Positions 16,403-24,243 of a DNA stretch of 51,356 nt are shown here, piece after piece. Every line of letters begins with the position of its first letter. Within the stretch, counting starts at the first letter, position 1. Under the pieces are notes generated by a model. That model saw nothing but the letters and a program-made list of their open reading frames with translations, was not told the origin of the DNA and did no database searches. This DNA comes from Eubacterium sp. (lineage in GTDB: Bacteria > Bacillota > Clostridia > Lachnospirales > Lachnospiraceae), in NCBI GenBank assembly GCA_017420535.1, contig JAFOIV010000037.1, forward strand, positions 1 through 51,356. The letters run 5' to 3'. Made by a program: the position numbers and the translations under genes.

Positions 16403-17941
16403 ATGAATAAAAAAAGAATCAGAAGTATCATACTTACTTTTATTATGATGCTTTCATTACTTGCTTATGTTCCATTTAAGGTTGAGGCAGCGGGAAATAC
16501 GCTTCCAAAACCTGGCTATCCAGCGGGTTCACCGGCAGATGTTCATGGAGCACTTAAGATTTCAGGGAAGAATATTTACGATTCTCATGGTAATAAGTTT
16601 CAGCTGAGAGGAGTAAGCACTCATGGACTTCAGTGGGATGGGGATCCTTATGGAGATGTAGGTGGAACTTATGTTTCAGAAGCAACATTTAAGACCTTAA
16701 GAGATGATTGGGGCGCAAATGCCATAAGACTTGCGCTCTACGTTGATCAGGGTGGATATTCAGATTCATCTAAGAGATCACAGCTTAAGACTAAGGTTAT
16801 GAATGGTGTTAAGTATGCTACTAACCTTGGAATGTATGTAGTTATCGACTGGCATATACTTGACTCGGATCCAAATTCACATAAGAGTGAAGCCATTGAA
16901 TTCTTTAAGGAAATGGCTACAACTTATAAGAATTATGACAATGTAGTATTTGAAATATGCAATGAGCCATCTGCTATACAGTGGTCTACTATTAAAAGCT
17001 ATGCTACAGATGTTATAAGAGAGATAAGAAAGATCAGTGATCATATCATTATCGTAGGAACTCCAAGATATTCTCAGCTTACTCTTAATGCCTGGGAATC
17101 AAATAGTAATGATGTGGCAGACAGTCCTATCACAGGATATAAGAATATTGCTTATTCTCTTCATTTCTATTGCAATGAATCAGGTCATACAAGAGACCTT
17201 CCTGGAAAACTTCAATATGCTCTTAATAAGAACATTCCTGTTGTTATTTCAGAATTTGGCCTTTCATCTGCAAATGGTAACGATGGAATTAATAAGGGAC
17301 AGGCAGATAAATGGATGTCTATCCTTAACTCAGATGAGAATAAGATCAGTTATTTCTGCTGGAGTCTTTCAAGAAAAAATGAGAGTTCAGCATTACTTAA
17401 GAGTTCAACAAGCTCAACAAGCAACTGGTCAGATTCAGAGCTTTCTGACGCAGGAAGATATATAAAGGATCTTTATTCAAGAGAAGCAAAGAAAGACAAT
17501 GTGTTCAGTACACCGGGATGGCATCAGTCTAACGGCTGCTGGTACTATGTTTATAACGGAAAGTTAAAAACAGGCTGGCTTATAGACAATGGCAAATGGT
17601 ATTATTTCGACGGCTCAGGAAAAATGCAGCTGGGCTGGAAGCTGATAAGCGGTAAATGGTATTACTTCGTACCTGGTGGCGCCATGGCTACAGGATGGGT
17701 AAAGGTAAGCGGAATATATTACTATTTCTTTAGTGATGGTCATATGGCGGCCGGAGAATGGGTAGGTGGCTATTGGCTTGGAAAGAATGGCTCATGGACA
17801 TATAATGCTAAGGGTTCCTGGAAAAAGAATGCAAAAGGCACCTGGTACGGGGATACATCAGGCTGGTATGCTAAAAATGAGACCCTTCGAATTGATGGAA
17901 AAGAATATAAATTTGATTCTTTAGGATACGTGATCCAGTAA
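16403..17941 (+). CDS. Secreted GH5 endoglucanase (cellulase) with cell-wall-binding repeats
   Basis: Extracellular hydrolase of beta-1,4-glucans, 512 residues. Signal peptide to about residue 29 (KVEAAGN), GH5 catalytic domain (about 45-355) with acid/base Glu188 in FEICNEPS and nucleophile Glu284 in VISEFGLS, conserved IRLALY and VVIDWHIL strands, then four or more choline-binding-type repeats (TGWLIDNGKWYYF pattern) and the WYGDTSGWYAK C-terminal module shared with the transglutaminase-like protein. It is probably displayed on the cell wall, not freely secreted. A GH5 enzyme can also act on related glucans or mannans; cellulase is the best fit. AGGGG precedes the ATG. Confidence 0.93.
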   Translation: MNKKRIRSIILTFIMMLSLLAYVPFKVEAAGNTLPKPGYPAGSPADVHGALKISGKNIYDSHGNKFQLRGVSTHGLQWDGDPYGDVGGTYVSEATFKTLRDDWGANAIRLALYVDQGGYSDSSKRSQLKTKVMNGVKYATNLGMYVVIDWHILDSDPNSHKSEAIEFFKEMATTYKNYDNVVFEICNEPSAIQWSTIKSYATDVIREIRKISDHIIIVGTPRYSQLTLNAWESNSNDVADSPITGYKNIAYSLHFYCNESGHTRDLPGKLQYALNKNIPVVISEFGLSSANGNDGINKGQADKWMSILNSDENKISYFCWSLSRKNESSALLKSSTSSTSNWSDSELSDAGRYIKDLYSREAKKDNVFSTPGWHQSNGCWYYVYNGKLKTGWLIDNGKWYYFDGSGKMQLGWKLISGKWYYFVPGGAMATGWVKVSGIYYYFFSDGHMAAGEWVGGYWLGKNGSWTYNAKGSWKKNAKGTWYGDTSGWYAKNETLRIDGKEYKFDSLGYVIQ

Positions 17942-17954
17942 GGATATAGGGATT

Positions 17955-17990
17955 AATAATGCCCGGCGAAAGCCGGGCATTATTTTTTTT
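17955..17990 (+). terminator. Intrinsic terminator after the GH5 gene
   Basis: A 13-bp stem (17955-17967 with 17972-17984) closed by a GAAA tetraloop and followed by a T-run. Confidence 0.92.
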
Positions 17991-18000
17991 GTTTTTTTCA

Positions 18001-18029
18001 TTGACAATAGGCATTTTAAATGGTAATTT
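18001..18029 (+). promoter_or_regulatory. Promoter of the first sugar ABC importer
   Basis: TTGACA (18001-18006), 17 bases, then TAATTT (18024-18029). No clear operator palindrome was found before the gene. Confidence 0.55.
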
Positions 18030-18104
18030 ATATGTGTTCATACAGTGAAAAGACATAAAAGTTCGTGAACGAGGGGGAAAATATAATATAAGAACGAGGT
18101 AGAT

Positions 18105-19085
18105 ATGAGTCAGTTGGCTGGTACCCGGAATGTAGAAGAAAAGATCTACAAAGAAGATGGGGAAATTAATGGAGTAGCTGAGAAGGTTACAGCAAAAAGA
18201 AAGAAAATAAGAGCGAGAGATTTAAAAAATATAGGGAATGTTCTTTTATTTACATTACCTGCTATGGTCCCTATGGTTCTTTTTTGGATCTATCCTATCA
18301 TTAACACCGGTTGGCTTAGTTTTACTGATTGGGATTATATGACACCGGAATATAATCTGGTTGGAGTAGAGAATTATCAGAATATATTTACTGATTCGAG
18401 ATTTTGGGAAGCAATGACACATACTGTCTTGTTTGCTGTTGGTACTGTTATCCCCATCCTCATGTTTGGGCTTATACTTGCGCTTCTTATGAGAAGTAAA
18501 TTCAGAGGAAGTGCTGTATATAAATTTCTTATTTTTTCACCATGGATAACACCGACAGTTGCCATTTCCATTATTTGGAACTGGATTTTTTTACCCAATG
18601 GTGGACTTGCAAATCAAGTCCTCAAATTACTTAACCTTCCTGCATCTCAATGGACTCAGAGTTCTGATTCCGCTCTGTTGTCTGTTATTATCGTTACCGT
18701 GTGGAAAAGTATTGGCTATGCGATGATCTTTTATATAACTGCATTAGAAAAGATACCACAGGAACGAATTGAAGCTGCTTCTCTTGACGGTGCAAACAAG
18801 CTTCAAAAATTTAGATATATCATTTTCCCAGGTATATCGCCAACTACTTTTTTTCTGTCAGTTGTTACCATGGTGGATTCCTTAAAGGCCTATGACCAGA
18901 TTCAGATACTCACTCAGGGAGGACCTTCAGGAAGTACCAGAACACTCACTTACCTGTATTATCAGTTGGGATTCGAAGAATTTAATATGGGTGCAGCCTC
19001 AGCTGTGGCTATTGTGCTCATTATGATCACAGTTGCATTGTCACTTATTCAGTTCAAAGTATCAAAGAAGTGGGTGAATTATTAA
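18105..19085 (+). CDS. Sugar ABC transporter permease (MalF/UgpA type)
   Basis: Inner-membrane permease subunit of a carbohydrate (CUT1) ABC importer, 326 residues. A charged N-terminal tail of about 45 residues is followed by six membrane segments beginning NVLLFTLPAMVPMVLFWIYP. The ATPase-docking EAA loop is EAASLDGANKLQKFRYIIFP. It overlaps the next permease by one base and is followed by a binding protein, but no ATPase gene is nearby; such systems usually borrow a shared MsmK/UgpC-type ATPase. Proximity to the cellulase suggests an oligosaccharide cargo, which is only inference. Confidence 0.92.
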   Translation: MSQLAGTRNVEEKIYKEDGEINGVAEKVTAKRKKIRARDLKNIGNVLLFTLPAMVPMVLFWIYPIINTGWLSFTDWDYMTPEYNLVGVENYQNIFTDSRFWEAMTHTVLFAVGTVIPILMFGLILALLMRSKFRGSAVYKFLIFSPWITPTVAISIIWNWIFLPNGGLANQVLKLLNLPASQWTQSSDSALLSVIIVTVWKSIGYAMIFYITALEKIPQERIEAASLDGANKLQKFRYIIFPGISPTTFFLSVVTMVDSLKAYDQIQILTQGGPSGSTRTLTYLYYQLGFEEFNMGAASAVAIVLIMITVALSLIQFKVSKKWVNY

Positions 19086-19915
19086 TGAAAAAGAAAATAT
19101 CATATGTATTAAAACATATTCTGCTTTTGGTCTTAAGCCTTTTTATGGTATTTCCACTTATCTGGATGATACTTGGAGCATTAAAGACCAGCAAGGAAGC
19201 TATGAATGCAAATATCATACTTCCTTCAACCTATCATTTTGAAAATATAACTAAAGTTTTGACAGAGTCTCCATTGTTAAAGTATGTAGGCAACAGCCTT
19301 TTTATTGCTGGAGTGACAGTACTTATACAGATGGTGACCGGAGCCATGCTTGCTTATGCCTTTGTATTCTTTAAATTCAAGGGAAGAAATGTGCTTTTTG
19401 GAATCGTAATGGGAACATATATGCTTCCATCCTGTGCAACTTACATTCCAGCCTTTGTTCTCTTAGCAAGATACAATATGCTGAACAGTTTTAAGGGACT
19501 TATCATCTCCCAGTGTGTAAGTATTTTCGGCATATTCCTTTTGAGACAGGCATTTCTTCAGTTCCCCAAAGAACTTATCGAAGCCGCGAGAGTTGATGGG
19601 GCAAGCGAATTTAAGATCCTTTGGAAGATAGTATTTCCAGTGACCAGACCATCCTTTGTTGCATTTTTCCTTATAAGTTTTATAAGTCTTTACAACAATT
19701 ATATGTGGCCATCACTTATCACTAAAGATGAAAAATACTATCAGGTTGCTCAGGGACTTAGAAACTTCTTCTTTGAAGGAGGAGCTTATGGAACTGACTG
19801 GGCGGCTGTTATGGCGGGAAGTACAGTTATCGTTCTTCCGCTTTTGATACTCTTTGCTTTTACCCAGAAATGGTTCATATCAGGTCTGGCTGGCGATACA
19901 GGAGTAAAGGGTTGA
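19085..19915 (+). CDS. Sugar ABC transporter permease (MalG/UgpE type)
   Basis: Second permease of the importer, 276 residues, six membrane segments, EAA loop EAARVDGASEFKILWKIVFP. Start choice: the frame is open from an ATG at 19070, but the ATG at 19085 shares a base with the stop of the first permease (TAATG), gives a normal MalG N-terminus (MKKKISYVLKHILLLVLS) and implies translational coupling. The C-terminal FTQKWFISGLAGDTGVKG is typical of this subfamily. Confidence 0.92.
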   Translation: MKKKISYVLKHILLLVLSLFMVFPLIWMILGALKTSKEAMNANIILPSTYHFENITKVLTESPLLKYVGNSLFIAGVTVLIQMVTGAMLAYAFVFFKFKGRNVLFGIVMGTYMLPSCATYIPAFVLLARYNMLNSFKGLIISQCVSIFGIFLLRQAFLQFPKELIEAARVDGASEFKILWKIVFPVTRPSFVAFFLISFISLYNNYMWPSLITKDEKYYQVAQGLRNFFFEGGAYGTDWAAVMAGSTVIVLPLLILFAFTQKWFISGLAGDTGVKG

Positions 19916-20034
19916 TCAGATAATAAATAGATATATTCGTCAAAAGACGTTTATAAATATAGGGTACCTGTGTTAGGGGCACTGGCATCTAAGATTTTTA
20001 AACATGGGCATAAGGCCTAGAAAAGAGGAAAAAA

Positions 20035-21357
20035 ATGAAGTTAGGAAAGAGAATTTTAACAGGCATTTTAGCTGGTGCTATGACACTGGGAGCTCTTACT
20101 GGTTGTAAGGCTAGTGTGAATACAGGCTCAGCAAAGAGGGAAGCAACAAAGACTGCTGATGGAAAGGTTGAGATCGAATTCTGGTTCGCCGGCGGTAAGA
20201 CAGCAGTTAAGGTTATTCAGGGAATTGTTGATGATTATAACAAATCTCAGGATAAATATTTTGTAAAAGCAGTAGTACAGGCTGACTATGATGAGACATA
20301 TCAGAAACTTCAGGCTTCTATCGCTGGTAATGTAGCTCCAGACGTAGCTCTTATCGAGGTAGTTCCTACATATAATCTTGCTCAAAAAGGTTTATTAACA
20401 GATCTTACAGATACAATCGCAAATGACAGCGAATTTGATAAGGATGATTATATAAATGTATTCATGGAGCAGGGTATGGCAGATGGAAAGAATTATGCAT
20501 TACCTGCTTATGGAACAACACAGGTTTTCTATTACAACAGAGCTTTATTTGAAAAGGCTGGGGTAAAGGAAGAAGACATAAAGACTTGGAATGATCTTAA
20601 TAATGTAGCTGAAAAAGTTAAGGCTGCAGGTGGAACATATGTATGGGAGCCAATGTGGGGACCAGACAACCTTGTAGATGTAGCGCTTTCAAATGGTGCT
20701 AAGCTTTTAAGCGATGATGGCAAGACAGTACTTATCAACTCACCTGAATGGGTAGAGGTTTGGGATTCATTTGGTAAATGGATCAACACAGATAAGACAA
20801 TGGCTATCCACTCTGGTGGTGAAGGCTGGGAGTACTGGTACAGTACAATGGATGATGCTGTAAATGGTGTTGCCGGTGGTTACACAGGTTCATCAGGTGA
20901 CCAGGCTGACCTTGATTTTTCAGTTGTTGCAGCTATGGAACAGCCAGCATGGAAAGAAGGATCAGTTGCTACACCTACAGCAGAATCAAAGAACCTTGTA
21001 TCAGTTGCTGCATCTTCAGATGAAGAAAAGGCTGGTGCTTATGATTTCATGAAGTTCTTTACAAATCCTGAAAATCAGGCCAACTGGTCAATCAATACAG
21101 GTTATGTTCCTGTTCGTTCATCAGCAAAAGATACTGAGGCTTATAAGGCATACTCAAAAGAGCATCCTGAAATCTTAGTACCACTTGCACAGTCACAGCA
21201 TGCGTCAGTTGCACCAATCGATCCAACAGGTGGAGCAATCTACGATGCCCTTAAGACAGCTGCAGATAAGGTAGAGATTGAAGGCGTACCTGCAAAAGAA
21301 GCTCTTGATGAAGCTTGCAAGACTGCACAGGCAGCTCTTGATAAAGCAAATAAATAA
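20035..21357 (+). CDS. Sugar ABC transporter substrate-binding lipoprotein
   Basis: Extracytoplasmic sugar-binding lipoprotein of 440 residues. Lipoprotein signal with lipobox LGALTGC, then a cluster-B-type bacterial binding-protein fold: EIEFWFAGGKTAVKVIQGIVDD near the N-terminus, AGNVAPDVALIEV, LPAYGTTQVFYYNRALFEKAG and a C-terminal EKAGAYDFMKFFTNPENQANW segment, all usual in this family. It lies about 120 bases after the second permease, with no terminator seen between. AAGAGGAA precedes the ATG. Regular, biased codon use suggests high expression. The ligand is unknown. Confidence 0.93.
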   Translation: MKLGKRILTGILAGAMTLGALTGCKASVNTGSAKREATKTADGKVEIEFWFAGGKTAVKVIQGIVDDYNKSQDKYFVKAVVQADYDETYQKLQASIAGNVAPDVALIEVVPTYNLAQKGLLTDLTDTIANDSEFDKDDYINVFMEQGMADGKNYALPAYGTTQVFYYNRALFEKAGVKEEDIKTWNDLNNVAEKVKAAGGTYVWEPMWGPDNLVDVALSNGAKLLSDDGKTVLINSPEWVEVWDSFGKWINTDKTMAIHSGGEGWEYWYSTMDDAVNGVAGGYTGSSGDQADLDFSVVAAMEQPAWKEGSVATPTAESKNLVSVAASSDEEKAGAYDFMKFFTNPENQANWSINTGYVPVRSSAKDTEAYKAYSKEHPEILVPLAQSQHASVAPIDPTGGAIYDALKTAADKVEIEGVPAKEALDEACKTAQAALDKANK

Positions 21358-21372
21358 GTTTAATATTTGCAG

Positions 21373-21762
21373 TCATTCTTTTGGGGTATTGATATAGGCG
21401 TCTATTCTTCCCATAATCTTACCAAGATTTTCAATATCCGTTACCAGATTGCCTGTTTCTAAGGAATGGTTTGAGTCCTTTGTGATAAAAAGTGGAAGAT
21501 TTAAGTTTTCGCAGTTTTTCACTAAAACAGGGGTGTTTATCCAAGGGTCACTTGTACCATGAAATACGATCCCTGAGGCTGGCTGCATATAATTAAAACT
21601 TTGTTCAACAGGAGTGAGATATATAAATCTTATCTCTTTAGTAGTGAAGGAACAAAGTATTTTAGAAGCATAGGCTGCTGCAATGGCAGTGCCTATGCTT
21701 TTTCCAATTATTAGGACTTCTTTACCATTAAAGTCTATGGAAGAAAGAGCTTCCTTTGCCTT
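21373..21762 (-). pseudogene. 5'-truncated alpha/beta hydrolase remnant
   Basis: The minus-strand frame reads, without interruption from 21762 to the stop at 21373, the C-terminal two thirds of a small alpha/beta hydrolase: nucleophile elbow GKSIGTA (GxSxG), acidic GTSDPW and the catalytic His in NHSLE. A stop codon (TGA, 21763-21765) lies immediately before, and no usable start codon precedes the nucleophile; the first ATG (21588) is past it. The N-terminal part is not found in other frames upstream, where the azlC promoter region begins. It therefore looks like a remnant cut off by a deletion or rearrangement. Confidence 0.75.
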
Positions 21763-21782
21763 TCAACTGAGTGGGTAGTAAC

Positions 21783-21833
21783 ATTGTACTTTTATTAATA
21801 CAATTTAACAAAATGTACGTTATTTTGTACAAT
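21783..21833 (+). promoter_or_regulatory. AT-rich inverted repeat upstream of azlC
   Basis: ATTGTAC (21783-21789) and GTACAAT (21827-21833) form an inverted repeat, with another TGTAC between them (AAAATGTACG). This is a plausible operator for an unknown regulator of azlCD; no clear promoter consensus was found. Confidence 0.35.
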
Positions 21834-21918
21834 TAATTTTGTTTGTTGTGTTGCGAATCTTGGTTTAAATGAGTAAACTAGAGTAGTTGGTTGGAGTTTT
21901 AAGCTATAGGAGTAAGAC

Positions 21919-22647
21919 ATGAAAGGTTATATACGTGGACTTAAGGCCGGAGTTCCTATTGCACTTGGGTATCTTTCGGTCTCTTTTACATTTGGTATAA
22001 AAGCCGTGTCTTTAGGATTTACCTGGTGGCAAGCTGTTATTATTTCAATGATGGTAGTCACATCGGCCGGGCAATTTGCAGGCATTCAGATGATGATGAC
22101 ACCGGGACTGTACTTCGATATGCTGATTTCACAGATAACGATCAATATTCGTTATTCATTTATGTCAGTATCCATATCTCAGAAGGTTGAAGAAAAATTT
22201 AAAGGTATCTATAGATGGATCTTTGGATTTTTTATGACAGATGAGATATTTGCTGTTGCAGCAGCTGAAGATAAAGTAACGAGAAGCTTTTTTGCAGGAC
22301 TTTCAACTCTGCCATGGGTTGGATGGTGCTTAGGAACATTATTTGGAGGACTTCTTGGAGAGGTTCTTCCAAAGGCTGTAATGAATGCGCTAGGACTTGC
22401 TATATATGGAATGTTTGTAGCAATAGTAGTGCCAGAGGCAAAGAAGGTAAAGAAGGTAGCACTCCCGGTTTTTATCGCCGCAGCCTTAAGTATAATGTTT
22501 AAGTATGTGCCTGTTTTTAAAGGAATATCAGCAGGTATGGTCATTACTATCAGTGCACTGATAAGTGCCGTGGTTGCTGCTATCATATTCCCGGTTAAAG
22601 AAGCTGATGAAGAGTCTTATGACGAGACAAAAAAGGAGGAAGAGTAA
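21919..22647 (+). CDS. azlC: AzlC family branched-chain amino acid exporter, large subunit
   Basis: Membrane protein of 242 residues with the AzlC core: RGLKAGVPIALGYLSVSFTFGI, TSAGQFAGIQMM and INIRYSFMSVS. With AzlD it exports branched-chain amino acids or their analogues. About six to seven hydrophobic segments are visible, and the protein ends in an acidic, Glu/Asp-rich tail. The stop overlaps the azlD start (TAATG), so the two are coupled. GGAG precedes the ATG. Confidence 0.93.
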   Translation: MKGYIRGLKAGVPIALGYLSVSFTFGIKAVSLGFTWWQAVIISMMVVTSAGQFAGIQMMMTPGLYFDMLISQITINIRYSFMSVSISQKVEEKFKGIYRWIFGFFMTDEIFAVAAAEDKVTRSFFAGLSTLPWVGWCLGTLFGGLLGEVLPKAVMNALGLAIYGMFVAIVVPEAKKVKKVALPVFIAAALSIMFKYVPVFKGISAGMVITISALISAVVAAIIFPVKEADEESYDETKKEEE

Positions 22648-22964
22648 TGAGTAATAAACAATTCATTATCTATCTTCTTATAATGTCAGGTTCAACCTAT
22701 CTGATCAGGGCTCTGCCTTTTGCTCTGGTTAAGAAGAAGATAAAAAACAGATTTCTTCAGTCGGTACTTTATTATATTCCATATGCTGTTCTTACTGCCA
22801 TGACGATCCCTGCAATATTTACTGCTACAGGATCTCTCTATTCTGCAATAGCAGGATTTTTCACAGCCATAGTCCTTGCTCTTTTAGGCAGTGGACTTAC
22901 AAGTGTTGCAATATTTTCATGCATAGTTGTATATCTGACTGAATTATTGATAAGGATCATTTAA
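22647..22964 (+). CDS. azlD: AzlD family branched-chain amino acid exporter, small subunit
   Basis: Small membrane partner of AzlC: 105 residues, about four hydrophobic segments, with the typical STYLIRALPFALV start and YYIPYAVLTAMTIPAIF centre. It shares one base with azlC. Nothing suggests a third gene in the operon. Confidence 0.92.
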   Translation: MSNKQFIIYLLIMSGSTYLIRALPFALVKKKIKNRFLQSVLYYIPYAVLTAMTIPAIFTATGSLYSAIAGFFTAIVLALLGSGLTSVAIFSCIVVYLTELLIRII

Positions 22965-23046
22965 TGCATATTTGGAACAAAAAAGATAAAAAATGATTCT
23001 TTATAATTGATGGCGTGAAAAACCACAGAAAAAACATATTTTCTGC

Positions 23047-23075
23047 TTAATACTTCATTCAAATAGTGCTATCAT
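23047..23075 (+). promoter_or_regulatory. Possible pta promoter
   Basis: TTAATA (23047-23052), 17 bases, and TATCAT (23070-23075) with an extended TG (23067-23068). It leaves an 85-base leader. Confidence 0.45.
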
Positions 23076-23160
23076 TAAAGATGTGATTTTATGGGATTTA
23101 ACTATATTCACATAGTGTTTGGGGTACGCATATACATAACTGTTAAAAGGAGAAAGGAAA

Positions 23161-24147
23161 ATGTTTGGTTTCGGACAATTAATCGAAAAACTTAAGAAGG
23201 ATCCGAAGAAGATCGTATTAACAGAAGGTACAGATTCAAGAATTCTTGAGGCAGCATCAAGACTGCTGGCAAGTAATTTCCTTGAACCAGTTCTTATTGG
23301 TAATGAGGCAGAGGTTTACGAGGCTGCAGAAAACTGCGGCTTTAATATAAGGGGAGCAAAGATCATTGATCCTTTAAACTTTCCACAGATAGAGGAAATG
23401 ATCGATCTCTATTGCGAACTTAGAAAGAAAAAAGGCGTTACAAGAGAAGAGGCAAGAGAAGTACTTAAAACAAATAATTATTTCGGTACAATGCTTGTTA
23501 AGATGGGATATGCAGATGCACTTCTTGGAGGGGCAACATATTCTACAGCTGATACAGTAAGACCTGCACTTCAGCTTATTAAGACAAGACCAGGAAACAC
23601 AATTGTTTCATCCTGCTTTATCCTGGTAAGACCTGGTGCAACAGGCGAGAATGAAGTTCTTGCAATGGGTGATTGCGGTCTTAATATTGATCCATCAGAA
23701 GATGAATTAGTTGAGATAGCAGAAGAGACAATCAAGTGCGCTAAGGCATTTGGTGTTGATCCTAAGGTTGCATTCCTTAGCTATTCAACAAATGGCTCTG
23801 GTAAGGGACCAACAGTTGATAAGATGAGAAATGCTGCAAAGCGTACAGCAGCTATCCATCCTGATATTCCAATTGATGGTGAGATGCAGTTCGACGCAGC
23901 TGTTTCACCAAAGGTTGCAGCAAAGAAATATCCTGACTCAAATGTAGCAGGACATGCAAATACATTTATCTTCCCTGATATCAATGCAGGTAACATCGGT
24001 TACAAGATTGCACAGAGAATGGGAAATTTTGAAGCATTTGGACCAATACTTCTTGGACTTAATGCACCGGTTAATGATCTTTCAAGAGGATGTACAGCTT
24101 CTGAGGTATATTCTATGGCGATCATTACAGCAGCTCTTTCAAACTAA
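23161..24147 (+). CDS. pta: Phosphate acetyltransferase
   Basis: Cytoplasmic enzyme converting acetyl-CoA and phosphate to acetyl phosphate, the first step of acetate formation with ATP gain. The 328-residue protein has the full short Pta fold: ILTEGTDSRILEA-like N-terminus, DALLGGATYSTADTVRPALQ, FLSYSTNGSGKGP, DGEMQFDAAVSP and PDINAGNIGYKIAQRMG. Butyryl transferases are related, but the GGATYSTADTVRPALQ stretch fits Pta. No ackA is adjacent. AGGAGAAAGG precedes the ATG. It is monocistronic with its own terminator. Confidence 0.94.
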   Translation: MFGFGQLIEKLKKDPKKIVLTEGTDSRILEAASRLLASNFLEPVLIGNEAEVYEAAENCGFNIRGAKIIDPLNFPQIEEMIDLYCELRKKKGVTREEAREVLKTNNYFGTMLVKMGYADALLGGATYSTADTVRPALQLIKTRPGNTIVSSCFILVRPGATGENEVLAMGDCGLNIDPSEDELVEIAEETIKCAKAFGVDPKVAFLSYSTNGSGKGPTVDKMRNAAKRTAAIHPDIPIDGEMQFDAAVSPKVAAKKYPDSNVAGHANTFIFPDINAGNIGYKIAQRMGNFEAFGPILLGLNAPVNDLSRGCTASEVYSMAIITAALSN

Positions 24148-24161
24148 AATAAAGAGAATAG

Positions 24162-24194
24162 TTACCCTCCTTAGTTATTAGGAGGGTAATTTTA
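24162..24194 (+). terminator. Intrinsic terminator after pta
   Basis: TTACCCTCCT (24162-24171) pairs perfectly with 24180-24189, followed by TTTTAT. Only about 50 bases separate it from the next gene, so the Pel-like operon either has a weak promoter here or uses readthrough. Confidence 0.88.
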
Positions 24195-24243
24195 TATAAG
24201 TAGTAAGTTGGTTTTAGTCCTAGATGGGAGAGGGACGAAAATT

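Noticed and set aside
24148-24243. c-di-GMP riboswitch before the Pel-like operon
   Set aside because: Only the pta terminator and about 50 bases remain; there is no room for a GEMM-type aptamer.
24208-24243. TTG start for the PelD-like protein
   Set aside because: The ATG at 24244 has a good ribosome site and begins the predicted fold.
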